A DNA stretch of 64,000 bases from Hemileia vastatrix (lineage: Eukaryota; Basidiomycota; Pucciniomycetes; Pucciniales; Zaghouaniaceae). Below the pieces are notes generated by a model that was given only the letters and a program-made list of their open reading frames with translations, was not told the DNA's origin and ran no database searches. The first letter of the stretch is position 1; every line of letters begins with the position of its first letter. Both the position numbers and the translations under genes were made by a program. The DNA is taken from NCBI GenBank assembly GCA_030280995.1, contig JASXTE010000014.1:23531150-23595149 (forward strand), in the 5' to 3' direction. Positions 10,929-22,264 of this stretch are shown here, piece by piece.

Positions 10929-11920
10929 TTATGAAACTGGTATGTTACAAGAAAAGAGATTAAGAAAGAGGTTTAAAAAAAACAAGGGAAAAAACATGCC
11001 TAGTTAAAATGTCACAATAAAATGTTTCAAATCTCAGTGAGGATGGAGGAGGGGATGGAGATCAGTGTGTCACATGTGACAGGGATGGTATGGGTAAGGA
11101 AGGGATGATGTGGCCAACATGTGGTTGTGAAAAAAAATTAAAAAAAAGTGCTGATTTGAGGTCAGAACTGAAACCCATTTTAAAATAAGTGACTTATTTG
11201 CAAAATTTAAGTGCTGGTTTGTAAGTGCTGATTTGGGTTGAAATCCACACTTAAGTTATGTGCAGATTTGCCAGAACTGACACCCCCTAATATATAAACA
11301 TCTTTTTTTGGTAAATTTCAGATTTCATTTTAAATTTAGCACTGTTTGTGGCTGGTTGGGTGCTCAAAAATCACCCCAAACTTCAATAAAATCCATACTT
11401 ATTCTTTAACAAAATTGAGAGATTTTTACTAAGAAAGCTATATGCATGAAAGGTTCCACAAAAATTTTATATGTATTTTTTCAAACCTTTCCACGAGTTA
11501 TAAACTACCAATATTCAAAGATAAAAAGCAGAATAACTTATGATTGCATATTATATGGGTTATATTTTTTGGGGAAGATTATCACTTTGAAATTTTTCTT
11601 TCTTATCAGATTGGTAATTCAAATAAAAATTTAGCTACATTCATGAAGTTTGGGGGAAATTTTTAATTAAAATTTCCTCAGATATTTATTAAAAATGATA
11701 ATTTTGGTTAGTGCAAGGATCTTTTAATTCAAAAAATATTTTTTGATGGAGTGGTTGGTTACTCTGATTCCTCAAATTATACAAAATCACTTGTGGACCT
11801 TTTACCTGTACAGATCTAAAAGACCCACTGTAAGGTTCCTTTCAGGTTACTTCATGGGTTACTTTAAGATTGCTCAAAAACAACTTGCCTACAAGTCATC
11901 TTAATTTTCACCCTGTGATA

Positions 11921-12635
11921 ATGCATAATCAATATTAAATATGTGTAAATAGTTCATATTTCATGAAAATTCAATTTTAATTTTGCATATACATGCATAA
12001 TGCATATGCCAAATGGAGAAATGATCAACTTGTGCACAATATGGGATCAAGTGGGATTCAATCCAGGTCCAGCTGAGACTAAATCTAGTATCATCTGGTT
12101 TTCAAGATATTTATAAGCTGAGCATAATCAAGGCATAAAAAAGGGACACACTGAATTTCAGACAGAGGGAATTTCTAGAAATACCCTTGAAAGTTTTCTG
12201 TGGCACATGTTCAATTTTAATGCATTGTGCATATTATATATTTCATAAAGAGTTGTTTTCAATGCATATTGCATATATAATATTGATTATTGATCAACTT
12301 GTATTCAATTTAGGTTAAAATGTGGCTGGATATAAAACTAAATCTATGTTCATCTGATTTTCTAGATGTTTATAGAGTGTGACTAACTTACTCAGTTAAA
12401 AAAATTTACACATGGGAGTTCAACTAAATGGTATTGCTAGTGTTACCCCCTTGAATTTCCTATGGTAAATAGTCTTTTATTTTTAAAATAAACTAAAATA
12501 TTTTCTTAATTTACTTTTCTTACTATTAAATTAAATGCTTATATTTCTCTGGCTATTTATTGCTAAGATTAGTAATTAAAAAATAATTTTTTATTGATAA
12601 ATAAATCCATTGGCCATCAAATGAAAAAAATACTC
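11921..12635. other. AT-rich flank with a MITE-like end
   Basis: No gene. The stretch 12030-12205 matches the reverse complement of about 22695-22890, including an end reading inward on the minus strand as CACAGAAAACTTTCAAGGG followed by TTTCTAGAAA. This looks like the end of a second MITE family with a short palindrome near the terminus. The other end was not found. Confidence 0.5.
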
Positions 12636-12638
12636 ATT

Positions 12639-13700
12639 AGGGGGTGTCAAACCTCACCAAACATGCCTAGCATGTTTCATTTGAAAAATTCCACACAAAC
12701 ATGACATGAAGCATGGCTGATTTGATTCTTTGGGTCTCAAACATGGGGTCAAATATGTCCTACTTTTGTACAATTTTATCAACCACAAATCAGCCCAACA
12801 ATACCCACATCCTCCCAATCAACTATGCATTTCCTTCCTTCCATCCTAACCCATATACTCCACCTCACATCTCTTCTTGTCCAGTTCTTTTCCAAATCAT
12901 ATTTTTCTCCTTCACACCACAGTAAGTCTATTACTTTTTCTTCCTTTCCTTATCAAAATATACTGCTCAAATTTCTATCCTTGAAGCTTTTTATTTTTAT
13001 TTAAGGCATAATAAATATAATCAAGGTTGAAAACTTGCTGAATCTCATATGAATAATCAAGAATTTCCTTTAGATACTTTGCTTGAGTCTCCTTAATATG
13101 AAGAACCAACTGTGTATTCTGAAATTGAGCTTTATGAGCCCACAGTAGTAATTTTAAACTACTTTTGTTATTATTTTTCTTTTGTATTGCTTATTTACTC
13201 CCCATGTTTAACCAGAACCAAGGCTCATCAAATCAGGAAATTTTCAAGGAAGTAACTTAACATAAAAGTTTAGATGATAAAGAATTAACCCCTCCTAAAA
13301 AAAGACCCAATCAAAGGGCTTCTTCTAGTTTGTCAATTCATCCACAATCAAATGATGAAACACTTTTAGAAATTGAGAGGGAAAAGGTTAGAATTCACAG
13401 AGAGGACAGAGAAAAATTTAAAATTTAAACTGTTTAACATTTTTTTTCAGGCTAGACTACTAATATCTAATGATCTAGATCCTACTCCCACCATCATACT
13501 TTCAATCTCTCTATCAATTACATTTATAAATTTGTCTTTTGTCTTTGAGTTATCTTTCTCTTACATTTGCTCTCAAATACTATCTTCAACATCAGTTTTT
13601 TTTCCTGGTGCACATCACCAAATTTTTTCTGAGTCAAAAATTTTTTATTTGAATTTATTTTTTGGAAATACCTTCTTATACTACTTACCATGAAAGGGGG
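12639..13700 (+). mobile_element. Second Harbinger-like family, copy 1, left part
   Basis: It begins AGGGGGTGTCAAACCTCACC after ATT (12636-12638), so the terminus resembles the 4257 element. The sequence to about 13143 matches 42357-42502 plus 48256-48612, the second copy split by the LINE. The uninterrupted TTTATCAACC at 12770-12779 is the empty version of the LINE target. I could not find the right terminus, so the end given is approximate. Confidence 0.65.
13049..13436 (+). pseudogene. Partner-type gene of second Harbinger family, fragment
   Basis: From the ATG at 13049 the frame reads MNNQEFPLDTLLESP, a TAA, then YEEPTVYSEIELYEP to about 13143. After a probable intron, about 13216-13436 reads a basic, charged stretch (KKRPNQRASSSLSIHP, then LLEIEREKVRIHREDREKF), typical of the coiled-coil tails of Harbinger Myb-like partners. 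In the second copy (near 48510) the ATG has become ATA. The family link is inferred from position and composition; no Myb domain is visible. Confidence 0.45.
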
Positions 13701-14278
13701 TGGGAATCACCAATTCATTTCTAAGTCAAAAAAATATTTTGAGAAAAAAATGGCAATACACTCCCCTGTGTTTTATTGAATTAGGGGCCTAGATTACCAA
13801 AATTTTAAGTTCATTTCATAAATTAACATTTAAAAAAGTAATATAAGATAATTAACAAACCTAAATTAATGATAATTCAAGTAAAAATGTGAGTGGAAAT
13901 CATCTGTGACCAAAGTCAATGAAATCAAAAACAAGTGTATACATGAACCTCAAGGGGGAAAAAAATATCACCATGATTACCATCATACAACACACAGCCT
14001 GATGGCCCATTAATTTAAGTAAGTAGAGTATCATATATGACTTGTTGAATGTTAATTGAAGAAAGAAAAATATAAATTGACAACCTATATTAGACCCCAT
14101 ACTTTTTTTGGCTATGTAATGTTTTATTTTTTACATTAACTTTGTTTCTTACTTTATGAATCTGGTTGACCAACTCTAGATTTTCAGTCATTTTTATCTA
14201 AAAAATGCAAATATAATCAATGAAAATAATAAAATAATAAAATTAGATAAATCATACCTGAAATAGATGAATAAGTCT
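13701..14278. other. AT-rich stretch without recognisable gene
   Basis: Probably the continuation of the second Harbinger-like copy. No coding or RNA feature is supported. Confidence 0.4.
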
Positions 14279-14870
14279 CTAAAGAGGTTTAAAAAAGCTT
14301 CCAGAAAAGTTGAAAAAAGTTCTTAAAAAAATCCAGAGGTCTCCCAAAAATTCCCTAAAAGTTCCCAGAAATGTGCCAAAAAGTCCCAAAACAATTGCCT
14401 CAAAGGTTCCCAAAAAAGTGTCCAAAACGTCCCCAAAATAGTGTCCCAAACATTCCACAAAATTCTCCAAAGAATTTCCCTAAAAACTCCTAGAAAAGTT
14501 GAAAAAAGTTCCAAGAATAATGTGAAAAACAAACTCCAGAAAAGCACCAAAAAAACACCTGAAAGTCACTTGAAAATAATTTTAAAAAATTTCAAAATTG
14601 TTTCCAAATGGCTTTAGTAAAAAAAAGGACCCTAAAAAGCCAAAAAAAAACATCTAAAAGTCACTTGGAAATTCTTAAAAAAAATTTCTGAATTGTTTTA
14701 GCAGAAAAAAAGACTAAAAATCTCTCAAAAACACCTTAAAAAATGAGATATGCTTAGAAAACATTTACAAATGATTCTGAAGTGATTTAGAAAAAAAAGG
14801 GGCCAAAAATAAGAAAACCCCTAATAATGAACAAAAACCACCAAAAGGTCAGTATATCAAGAATTGAGAA
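14279..14870. repeat. Degenerate A-rich minisatellite
   Basis: Irregular short units of the type AAAAGTTCCC and CCAAAAAGTCCC recur for about 600 bp, at roughly 15-20 bp spacing. On the minus strand this yields repeated FGTFLGTF-like peptides, a result of the repeat rather than evidence for a gene. From 14870 to 15415 there is AT-rich sequence with no gene. Confidence 0.65.
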
Positions 14871-15415
14871 AGTGACTTACATTGAGAGCTGTGAAGTGAG
14901 AAGTATCAGAACCAACAATGAGTGATGGAAGTGAGAGATAAAGAGAAGATGAGATATCTTAGTGGGACTGAATCTTAGAAATTTTATGACATATCAAGTC
15001 TGGGAGCTGAACCAAAACAAATGAAACTGGGAAACTGAGGGATTTCATTTCACAAAATAATAAATTAGTTAAGCTAGGCCTTCAAAATGAGAAAGGGTGA
15101 TTGGTAGTGTTTTAGCATTTATAGCACTAGTTTGAGAATATGAAGTACTGCTAAATTCTATTGGTGGGGGTAGCTCAGCATTGGAATCAGTATCAGAATT
15201 AACCATCAGATCAAGAGCTAAAGCTGTAGCAGTGATCTAAAGTTGGTGGAAGACTAAAAGTGGCATGTTATTTTAAAGAAATGTGATGAAGATTAAGGGT
15301 AAGTATGTGATTAAAGTATTGATTAAGTGCTGGTGAGTCACATACCTTATTTGTATGAATAATCCCTTAAGGATTAAGTGAAAAAAAATCTAGGTGTTAG
15401 CACTTTTGTACCTAG

Positions 15416-18340
15416 CACAGGGGGAAGACAACATGAACTAGATGTCAAGTTCAGTTTTGGGACCCAATTCCATTCATGGGTGCATTTTTGTGACAAAACA
15501 TGGAATTTCACTTTTTGGGCCAAGGGCATGACTCTAGAAGCAATGATTTTAAAGCCCTCGATTCTTTTGTTTGTCTTATATTAAAATCCCCCTTTGTTAC
15601 TTCTCCTGACCCTTGTTCATTTATCCTACTTCTCCTCAATCTTTGTGAGTGTTTTGTTCTTTTCTTTTTTGCTTTTATCATTAATTTATTTTTTCACCCT
15701 CTTAATTAGATAAGTTTCTCATTGTGATATAATACATGTTTTCTGACCAGTTTTTTTTCTTATGACTTTCCAATTCATGCTATTTTTCCTTTAACTCACA
15801 TTCTCCAAACTTTTTTTTCACTGCTCCCTCAGCACTTCTAAATCTTAGTCTCCTTCTCATTGATACTCTTTTTTAAGCTGCAGAAAATAAAAACCTTCAA
15901 GTTCTTGTTTGTTCCCTTTTTATTGAAACATTTTTTCTTTATTGTAAGTTCATAAATTTTACTCTTTTTCAGATTTTTTATTTCTCTTTTAAATCTTAGC
16001 CCTTTTTAATTTGCCTACCTTTTTTCCTCATCACTCTTCCCTACTCTTCCTCTCTAATACTACCTCCTTTCACATTACTAATTTATTGCCTTCCTTCCAA
16101 AGCCTTTTTTTTATCCCTTTGGTGAATATTACAATTTTTGAATAAAAAGTTTTTTAGAACAATTCAATAGATAATGGTGCAATATTAATGTTGGCACATA
16201 AAAGCTACTGATATATACAAATTATTTTTTGTTATTAAAAGTAGATTAAAGGCTCAAGAGATTCATTAAACTAATACAAAAAGTGATCTGTGAATCTTGA
16301 AAAGTGTAAAAAGGTTACTTATGATAAATTACTTTGTGATTCATTTCAAAACATAACAATATTTATGTTTGTGAAAACAACTACTAATTGATACCAGTTG
16401 GGAATTTCAGAAGAAAGCTCATTTTCATAATAGTAAAGTAAAAGAAAAAAGTTCTTTCAAGATATTAGTGGAAGATAAAAATCATTTTGTGAGTGAGAAA
16501 GGAATATGAATGATAAATCAAAATAGAAAAGTGAAAGCACAAATAAAAAAAATTAACCTTCTAGTGTACAGACACTTGATCTAAAGTATAATATCTTGAA
16601 CTTTTATAAATAAAATATGACAAAGTCTTAATACATATACTGTGGAAAAAATGAAGTGCTGATGGTGGTGGTAAGAAGAGATGGAGGTAGAGGTGGTAAT
16701 TTCAGTGGTGAAAAGAGGAGGAGAAGGTGGTGGTGGTGGTGGTGGTGGTGGTGGTGGTGGGGGCAATTCTGGTGGTGATAGGAGGAGGTGATTCTGATAG
16801 AAATAGGATGTGGGGGTGTTGAAACTGGAAGAGATAGGAAAAGGAGGTGGCAATGCTGATGGAAATACTGAAGAAGGGGAGAAGGTGGTGGTGGTGGTGG
16901 AGATGCTGTTGGAAATAGGAGGAGAAGGTGGTTCTGGAGGTGGTGATTCTGGTGGCAATACTGAGAATGAGGTGGTGGAGATGTAAATGCTGGTGGAAAA
17001 GGAGGAGGGGGTGGTGATGTTGGTGGCAATACCAAGAATGAGGTGTTATTAGTGGAGTTGGTAGTAGAGGTGGAGATGCTGGTGGAAATAGGGGGAGGTG
17101 GTGATTCTGGTTGAAATAGGAGGTGGTGGAGGTGGTGGGAATAATTATGATGCTGGTGGTAATAGGAAGAGGAGGTGGTGATGGAGGTGTTAATTTTGGT
17201 GGTGATAAGAGGAGGTGGTGGAGGTGAAGATAATTATGATTTGGGTGGAAATATGAAGAGGAGGAGGTGATGGAGGTGGTGATTCTGGTGGAGATACTGA
17301 AAGTGAGGTGGTGGAGGTGGCAATGCTGGTGGTGATAGGAAGAGGAGGTGCTGATGGAGATGGTGATTCTGGTGGGGATAAGAGGTGGTGGTGGTAGGAA
17401 TAGGAGGTGGTAATTCTGATGTAAATACTGAGAATGAGGTGGTGGTGGAGGTGGCAGTGCTTGTGGAAATTATAAGAGCAGGTAGTGATTCTGGTGTTAA
17501 TACTGAGAATGAGATGGAGGTGGAGGTGCAAATGCTGGTGGAAATAGAAAGAGGAGGTGTTTATGGAGGTGGTGATACTGAGAATGAGGTTGTGGTGGAG
17601 GTGATTATGATTATGATTCTGGTGGAAATAGGAAGAGGAGGAGGTTATAGTGATTTTGATTCTTTTGGTGATAAGAGGAGGTGGTGGAGATGATTATGAT
17701 TCTGGTGATAATAGGAGGAAAATGTGATGTAGGTGGTGATGCTGGTGGCTATACTGAGAACAAGGTGGTGGTGGGAGAAGCAGTGATGATAAGATAAAGA
17801 GGAGATGAAGGTGTTGTTGAGAAAGACAAAATAGAGAATAGAAAGGTGACATAAATGAGTTGGAAAGAATGAAGAGGTGACAAAGCTTTCATCTAAAATG
17901 AAGGTAATAGGGGGAACATGCATCATCCATGCTGCTTGCTGATTATCATTGAGTAGACTACTTGCTAGAACCCATATTTAAAAGTGTGATGGACAATTGA
18001 GAGTTGACAAGTGATGGATATTGAGAGGGACACTAGCATTTTAATAGAAATCAGGAATGGGAAGAAGCAAGAAAAATTTAATGAGGAGTGTATGAGAGGG
18101 TGTGAGAGGTGGAGTGAGAAGGGGAGGAAAGGCAGATATGAAGTCAAAAAAAAATTTTTATGAGAGAAGTGGGGGAAAAGGTGCCAGAAGGAGGGATTCC
18201 AATGTCAGAAAAAAAAGGTGAGCACAACCAGGGTCACTCTGAATGTGTAAAAACAGGTTTACTCCATAAAACAGACCCAGAAGTGTACCCTGTGACCTAA
18301 AACTGAACTTGATGTCTAGTTCAGGGGTTTTCCCCCTGTG
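15416..18340. mobile_element. 2.9-kb TIR element carrying a minisatellite
   Basis: The ends are inverted: left CACAGGGGGAAGACAACATG, right on the minus strand CACAGGGGGAAAACCCCTG. The similarity continues through a segment ending CAAGTTCAGTTTT. Inside the right end, the words CAGGGTACA and CTGGGTCTG recur in the small element at 28183-28503, so the two are related. I could not define a clean target duplication (TAG before, TAA after). No transposase gene is visible. Most of the interior is pyrimidine-rich sequence (15600-16100) and the G-rich minisatellite. Confidence 0.55.
16660..17790 (+). repeat. G-rich GGTGGT minisatellite, period about 75 bp
   Basis: About 1.1 kb of degenerate tandem repeats built from GGTGGTGGAGGTGG, GATTCTGGTGGAAATA and ACTGAGAATGAGGT words. 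The last recurs near 16961, 17030, 17290, 17427, 17502, 17577 and 17752, giving a basic spacing of about 75 bp. A run of about nine GGT units lies near 16732-16760. Pro/His-rich frames on the minus strand are composition artefacts. Confidence 0.85.
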
Positions 18341-19200
18341 TAATGTTGGCCTCTCTGTACCTAGTGCTGAATAATAATGATGAAGAAGGGAAGTGTTTTA
18401 ATAACTTTTTTGAACCAAGAGAAGAAATGTTTAGGGACAAACACACTGTTGAAATGCACCTCTCCAGGAAAGTTATATTTCATTTTTTGATGGCAGGTTT
18501 GGTACCTTTTTTGTGGTGTGTTTATGTGGAATATTTGGTAAGTTTTGAGACAGCTTATTAATAAGAATAGCTTTTGATTGCCACTCACCAAGTTAAATAT
18601 AAGTTGGAAGTGCTTCTGGTCCTGTTGTTTCAAATAAGTTAATCCTGGCTTGTAAGCAGTTAAAAGATGGTTGGAAACTTTTTTGTGTCAGTATGTGCCT
18701 TGCAGCACAAACTGGCTCTAATTGGCTTAAAAAATGAATTAATATGTATACTAAAAAGTGCTGAAGAAAGATGCTAGTTAGCAGTTACCCCCCCCCCTCA
18801 AAATTTCTTTCAGTGATATCCCTATATGCCTTTGATCTTTAGTTGCTAAATAAATACAGTATAATTATTCTCTTCTCATAATAGAATCTCCTAATAACTA
18901 TATTCTTAATGTGTGAGGTATAGCAAATTCTTGAAATCTTTGCACGTGTATAGGATAATTCTGTGATACATGTATACCTCTAGTGCAATATTTTTCCATA
19001 CTTCATATGCTTTGAACACACAAATTTCACATGAATATTGTATATTACATGTGTCATATTCATATTTATATTACATAGTACAGTTCCCAGAAACATATTG
19101 TTGTCTCCACCTAAATATTTTACTTCTCACAAACAAACACCAGAGAAAAAAATCTGGCACGTGCTAAGGTGCCAAATTTGATTTTCTGGTGAAAAATTTA
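18341..19200. other. AT-rich stretch without recognisable gene
   Basis: Contains a short poly-C run near 18788-18797. Open frames of 60-90 codons have no recognisable motif. Confidence 0.5.
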
Positions 19201-19629
19201 CACCAAAAAATATGTGAGTTGGACTTTCTAGAAATTCAGAAACCTTGAATCCAAATTAACCTATAAATGGAACACAAGTTGAGGTAGTAATGAAAAAACT
19301 GAAGAGTAAGGGTGAACCTTTACTGAAACTCGCTTGAAGAAAAATTAAAAATCAATTGAAGCTACATATGTGTTAATTATATATAGTCTTTACTTAGACA
19401 TTTATGAAACAATAATCAGAAACTTCTGATCTATTTCTCAGTCACATCTCAGTGACTAGTTAGTATCTTCTCAGAAGTGATTATTTATTTCTCAGTAAAC
19501 TTCTGGTTTCAAGTCAGTAAGGATTGTCCAGGGCTTCACTCAGTGCTATTATAAGAGTTAAGTGTGAGTTGTACCTGAGTTATGATTGCAGAACTTCTAG
19601 AAAGTCCCTTTCCCAAATATTTTTTGATG
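19201..19629 (+). mobile_element. MITE related to family A, degenerate
   Basis: The left end is CACCAAAAAATATGTGAG and the right end on the minus strand is CATCAAAAAATATTTGGG. Both are followed by a GGACTTTCTAGAA palindrome, the same layout (CAC start, AATAT, G-rich, palindrome) as family A. The flanks TTA and ATA do not match exactly. Old copy; length 429 bp. Confidence 0.55.
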
Positions 19630-21474
19630 ATATTTATCTTTTAAAATGTACTACATGACTATATTGTGCCCCTAGAATCTGAGTATCATAAAGAAAAGTT
19701 TAAAAAAAACTGTTATATTTTTTAGAAATGTAATTTTTTGAATAAAACATGCTTTTCATCTCAATAAGTATCTTTGTTTTGGTGGCACCAATAGAGAGAG
19801 GAGAAATCAAAGTGTGATTTTACATAAAAACAATGAAAGGAAGTAAGCCAAAGGTTTATTTTTCTTTATTCAGAATTTTTTTAAATGAATCAAGGTAAAA
19901 ATGAGTTTGTCATGGAGTTTCAAGATTTTAGCATTACCCATAAAGCTTTGGAATTTACAGAAGACATTTTGGGATTGGAAGTAGACTTTTAAATATCACC
20001 AAGATGATGGTGGTTTAAAGAAAACAAAAAAAATATTAAATGATGATGAGAATATGTTTCTAGGAACTGTGTATTTTTAACATCCATATTATTTATTGTA
20101 TATTTATGCATAATTCTATTTGTATATGAATAGTGTATATTCAATCTGGATTAAATCTCTGATGAATTGATTTTCCAATTTTTTTCAACAGTTATCACAA
20201 CAGTTAAATTTTTTTTCCTGACATAATTCTGAAAGCTTCTCTAAAAGGTCATGAGAGGATAATTTCTATCAATAACCCCCCTATTTTTTCTCTGGAAATA
20301 ATATCTTGTACTTTTAAAACTGTATAAATTGATGTAATGACTTTTAATTGCATTTTTAATATAAAAGATACATGATCTGAAACTCAACTAATTTTTAGAA
20401 AATAGATTTTAGTGTCTTAGTTATGATTCAAGTCATAATATCTTAAAGCTACATACTTTAATCATAATATCAAATATCTTCTGGAATGAACAACCCATTA
20501 CTAGAATGGAAAGTTCTAAATCTTCTCAAACAGACTCTTCACTCATTTGTGATTGCTCAAGTTGTAATTGGTTTAAAATATGTAATCCAGCTGGTGAAAA
20601 AATAAATTCATGTCATTATATTTAAGAAACTTGTAGAAAAAATCAAATAAAAGAGTGTGTGATGGTATAAAACTGTTGAAAACTCCACCTTTTTAACATC
20701 AAAAAAAATTTAAATTTGCCAAAGACTTAGACATACTTGAAATCCAAAAGTTCTTCTTATTCCTTTGAAAATTTTAAAGTGTCCTATAGTTCATCATTCT
20801 ACCTCAGTTTCAATTTTACATCACACCATAAGCTTCTAGAAAATAATTAAGTATTTTTTTCACCTTGGGCTTCATTATGGTATTTATCACCTATTTAAAT
20901 TTTTCATACAATGTATGTGGCCTATTTTCACCTGATGTAGACTTTAAATCTTGACTCCTTGAATACAGCTAATTATTTCAGAAAGAATAAATCTGAGAAT
21001 TAAGTTTAAAAAAAATTGAGTTGCTGAAAATTTTACTTTCTGAATCATCCTGATACTGCACTTGATAAGTTTGGCTATCAAAACTCCCAAAAAACTCCTA
21101 TTTGTAACAAGAAATATTTTGTGGTAGCTTTCCACATCCCTGATTTAATATATTCCTTTTACTTCAATTATTTAATAGAAATTTTTTCATATTCTTGTTT
21201 CTTTTTGACCTCTCTTGTGCTGATAAATCTAGCTAAATCTTAAGGTTATTAACCTGTTTCAAAATCTATTGAGTGCTTGAATTATGTTCAGCTAAACTCC
21301 TTTCAATAAAGGGCCTGAGTAGTCACTTTTTCAATTATTAGATCCATAGGACTCTCCCATATCAAATAAGAATAGCTTTATTTATATTTGGTGTTGAAGA
21401 AAAATTATATGGCTTATTGATGAGTTATGGAGAAATAGAAAATACACTCACTACTTACAATTGTCTTTGCAACA
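19630..21474. other. AT-rich stretch without recognisable gene
   Basis: Nothing supportable is seen; open frames are short and lack motifs. Confidence 0.5.
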
Positions 21475-21479
21475 GTGAC

Positions 21480-22259
21480 TGTAAAGGGGTCTTTCAAGTC
21501 TAGAAGGTTTTTAACAGCGGTCCAACGGCAGTTAAAAGGGGATTTTTTGGATCTCAAGTTTGGGGTACGTATTTCCTTATCTTTTTGATTATTTTACTCA
21601 ATATAAAGAGGTAAGAATATAAATTATTATTATAATTAATGGATTAGAATTAAGTAAATGTAAATACTAAAGAAATAATAAATAGTAATAGATATTTCAG
21701 TAAAGTAAATAGTTTTGTAGTATGAGTCAGTAATGGAATGATGAAAAACAACCAAAAGAGAGGCCTTATATAGGAAAAGGAGAGACAAAGCCCAGCAATA
21801 AAATCCTAAAAACAGTAGTATGAGAGAGAGAGAAAAAGAATATTTCAGGAGTATTTTCAAATAATAAAGTTGTTCTAAAAAGGTGTCAGAAAGGTGTATT
21901 TACTGTATATGACAGAAATAAATTAATGTATTTAAAATTTACTGTAAATGTCAATTTTAAATAAGTAATTTGAATTTTTTGTTGGTAGTTAATTTTATTT
22001 AAATTTTTATTGTAATTTATTTTAATATTAATTTATATTTCTTTTAAACTGTCATTGAGCACAGTGTTAGAAAATAGAAATATAAGGGACATTTTAATAT
22101 TAATTTTAATTATTCACTAACTTTACCATTTTGTAATTAGTTAATTTGTTATAGGTAAATTTAATGTAAATAATTTAATAAAATTAAAATAATAAGGTGT
22201 GGCTTCATCCAGTAAATAATTAATTATTTTACTGGGTAAGTCTAGCAGCCTGGCTGACA
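21480..22259 (-). mobile_element. Solo LTR of the Gypsy family at 50120-59167
   Basis: The 780-bp sequence starts TGTAAAGGGG, ends GGCTGACA and is similar throughout to both LTRs of the full-length Gypsy element. Shared words include AAGGCCTT/CTTATATAGG near the middle and GGCTTCATCC with ATTATTTTACTGGGTA near the end. It is bounded by a perfect 5-bp duplication GTGAC (21475-21479 and 22260-22264). No internal region is present, so it arose by recombination between the LTRs of an earlier full element. It is more diverged than the two LTRs of the full copy are from each other. Confidence 0.92.
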
Positions 22260-22264
22260 GTGAC

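Larger units (their letters stand above)
4257..11288. mobile_element. PIF/Harbinger transposon, 7 kb, with nested inserts
   Basis: The termini are inverted: the left begins AGGGGGTGTCAGTTCTGC and the right, on the minus strand, begins AGGGGGTGTCAGTTCTGG. The similarity continues through AAATCTGCAC. Flanking AAT at 4254-4256 and 11289-11291 gives a 3-bp target duplication, as in PIF/Harbinger. The content agrees: a Harbinger DDE transposase on the plus strand near the left end and a Myb/SANT-like partner on the minus strand near the right end, converging as in typical two-gene Harbingers. Between them lie a broken Tet/JBP-like oxygenase gene, direct repeats, hairpin repeats and two MITEs. All genes are broken. 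Confidence 0.85.
1214..11917. mobile_element. CACTA-like TIR element, outer shell of a nest
   Basis: The left end begins CACAGGGTAAAATATAAG and is followed by ACAACTTGTAGGCAAGTTGT. The right end, read inward on the minus strand, begins CACAGGGTGAAAATTAAG and contains nearly the same short palindrome (ACTTGTAGGCAAGTTGT). The two ends agree over about 45 bp. Both are flanked by ATA (1211-1213 and 11918-11920), a 3-bp target duplication as in CACTA elements, whose ends also start with CAC. Without the nested 7-kb Harbinger the shell is about 3.7 kb. I see no CACTA (TNP2-type) transposase, so it looks non-autonomous. The superfamily assignment rests on termini and duplication length only. Confidence 0.65.

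Noticed and set aside
12713..12925. 70-codon plus frame.
   Set aside because: It lies upstream of the coding relic in the second Harbinger family; the same words recur at 42430 and 48250 but the frame is not conserved and no motif is seen.
16581..17531. Long Pro/His/Ser-rich open frames on the minus strand (up to 135 codons).
   Set aside because: They are the complement of the GGT-rich minisatellite; several frames are open at once and none has a domain.
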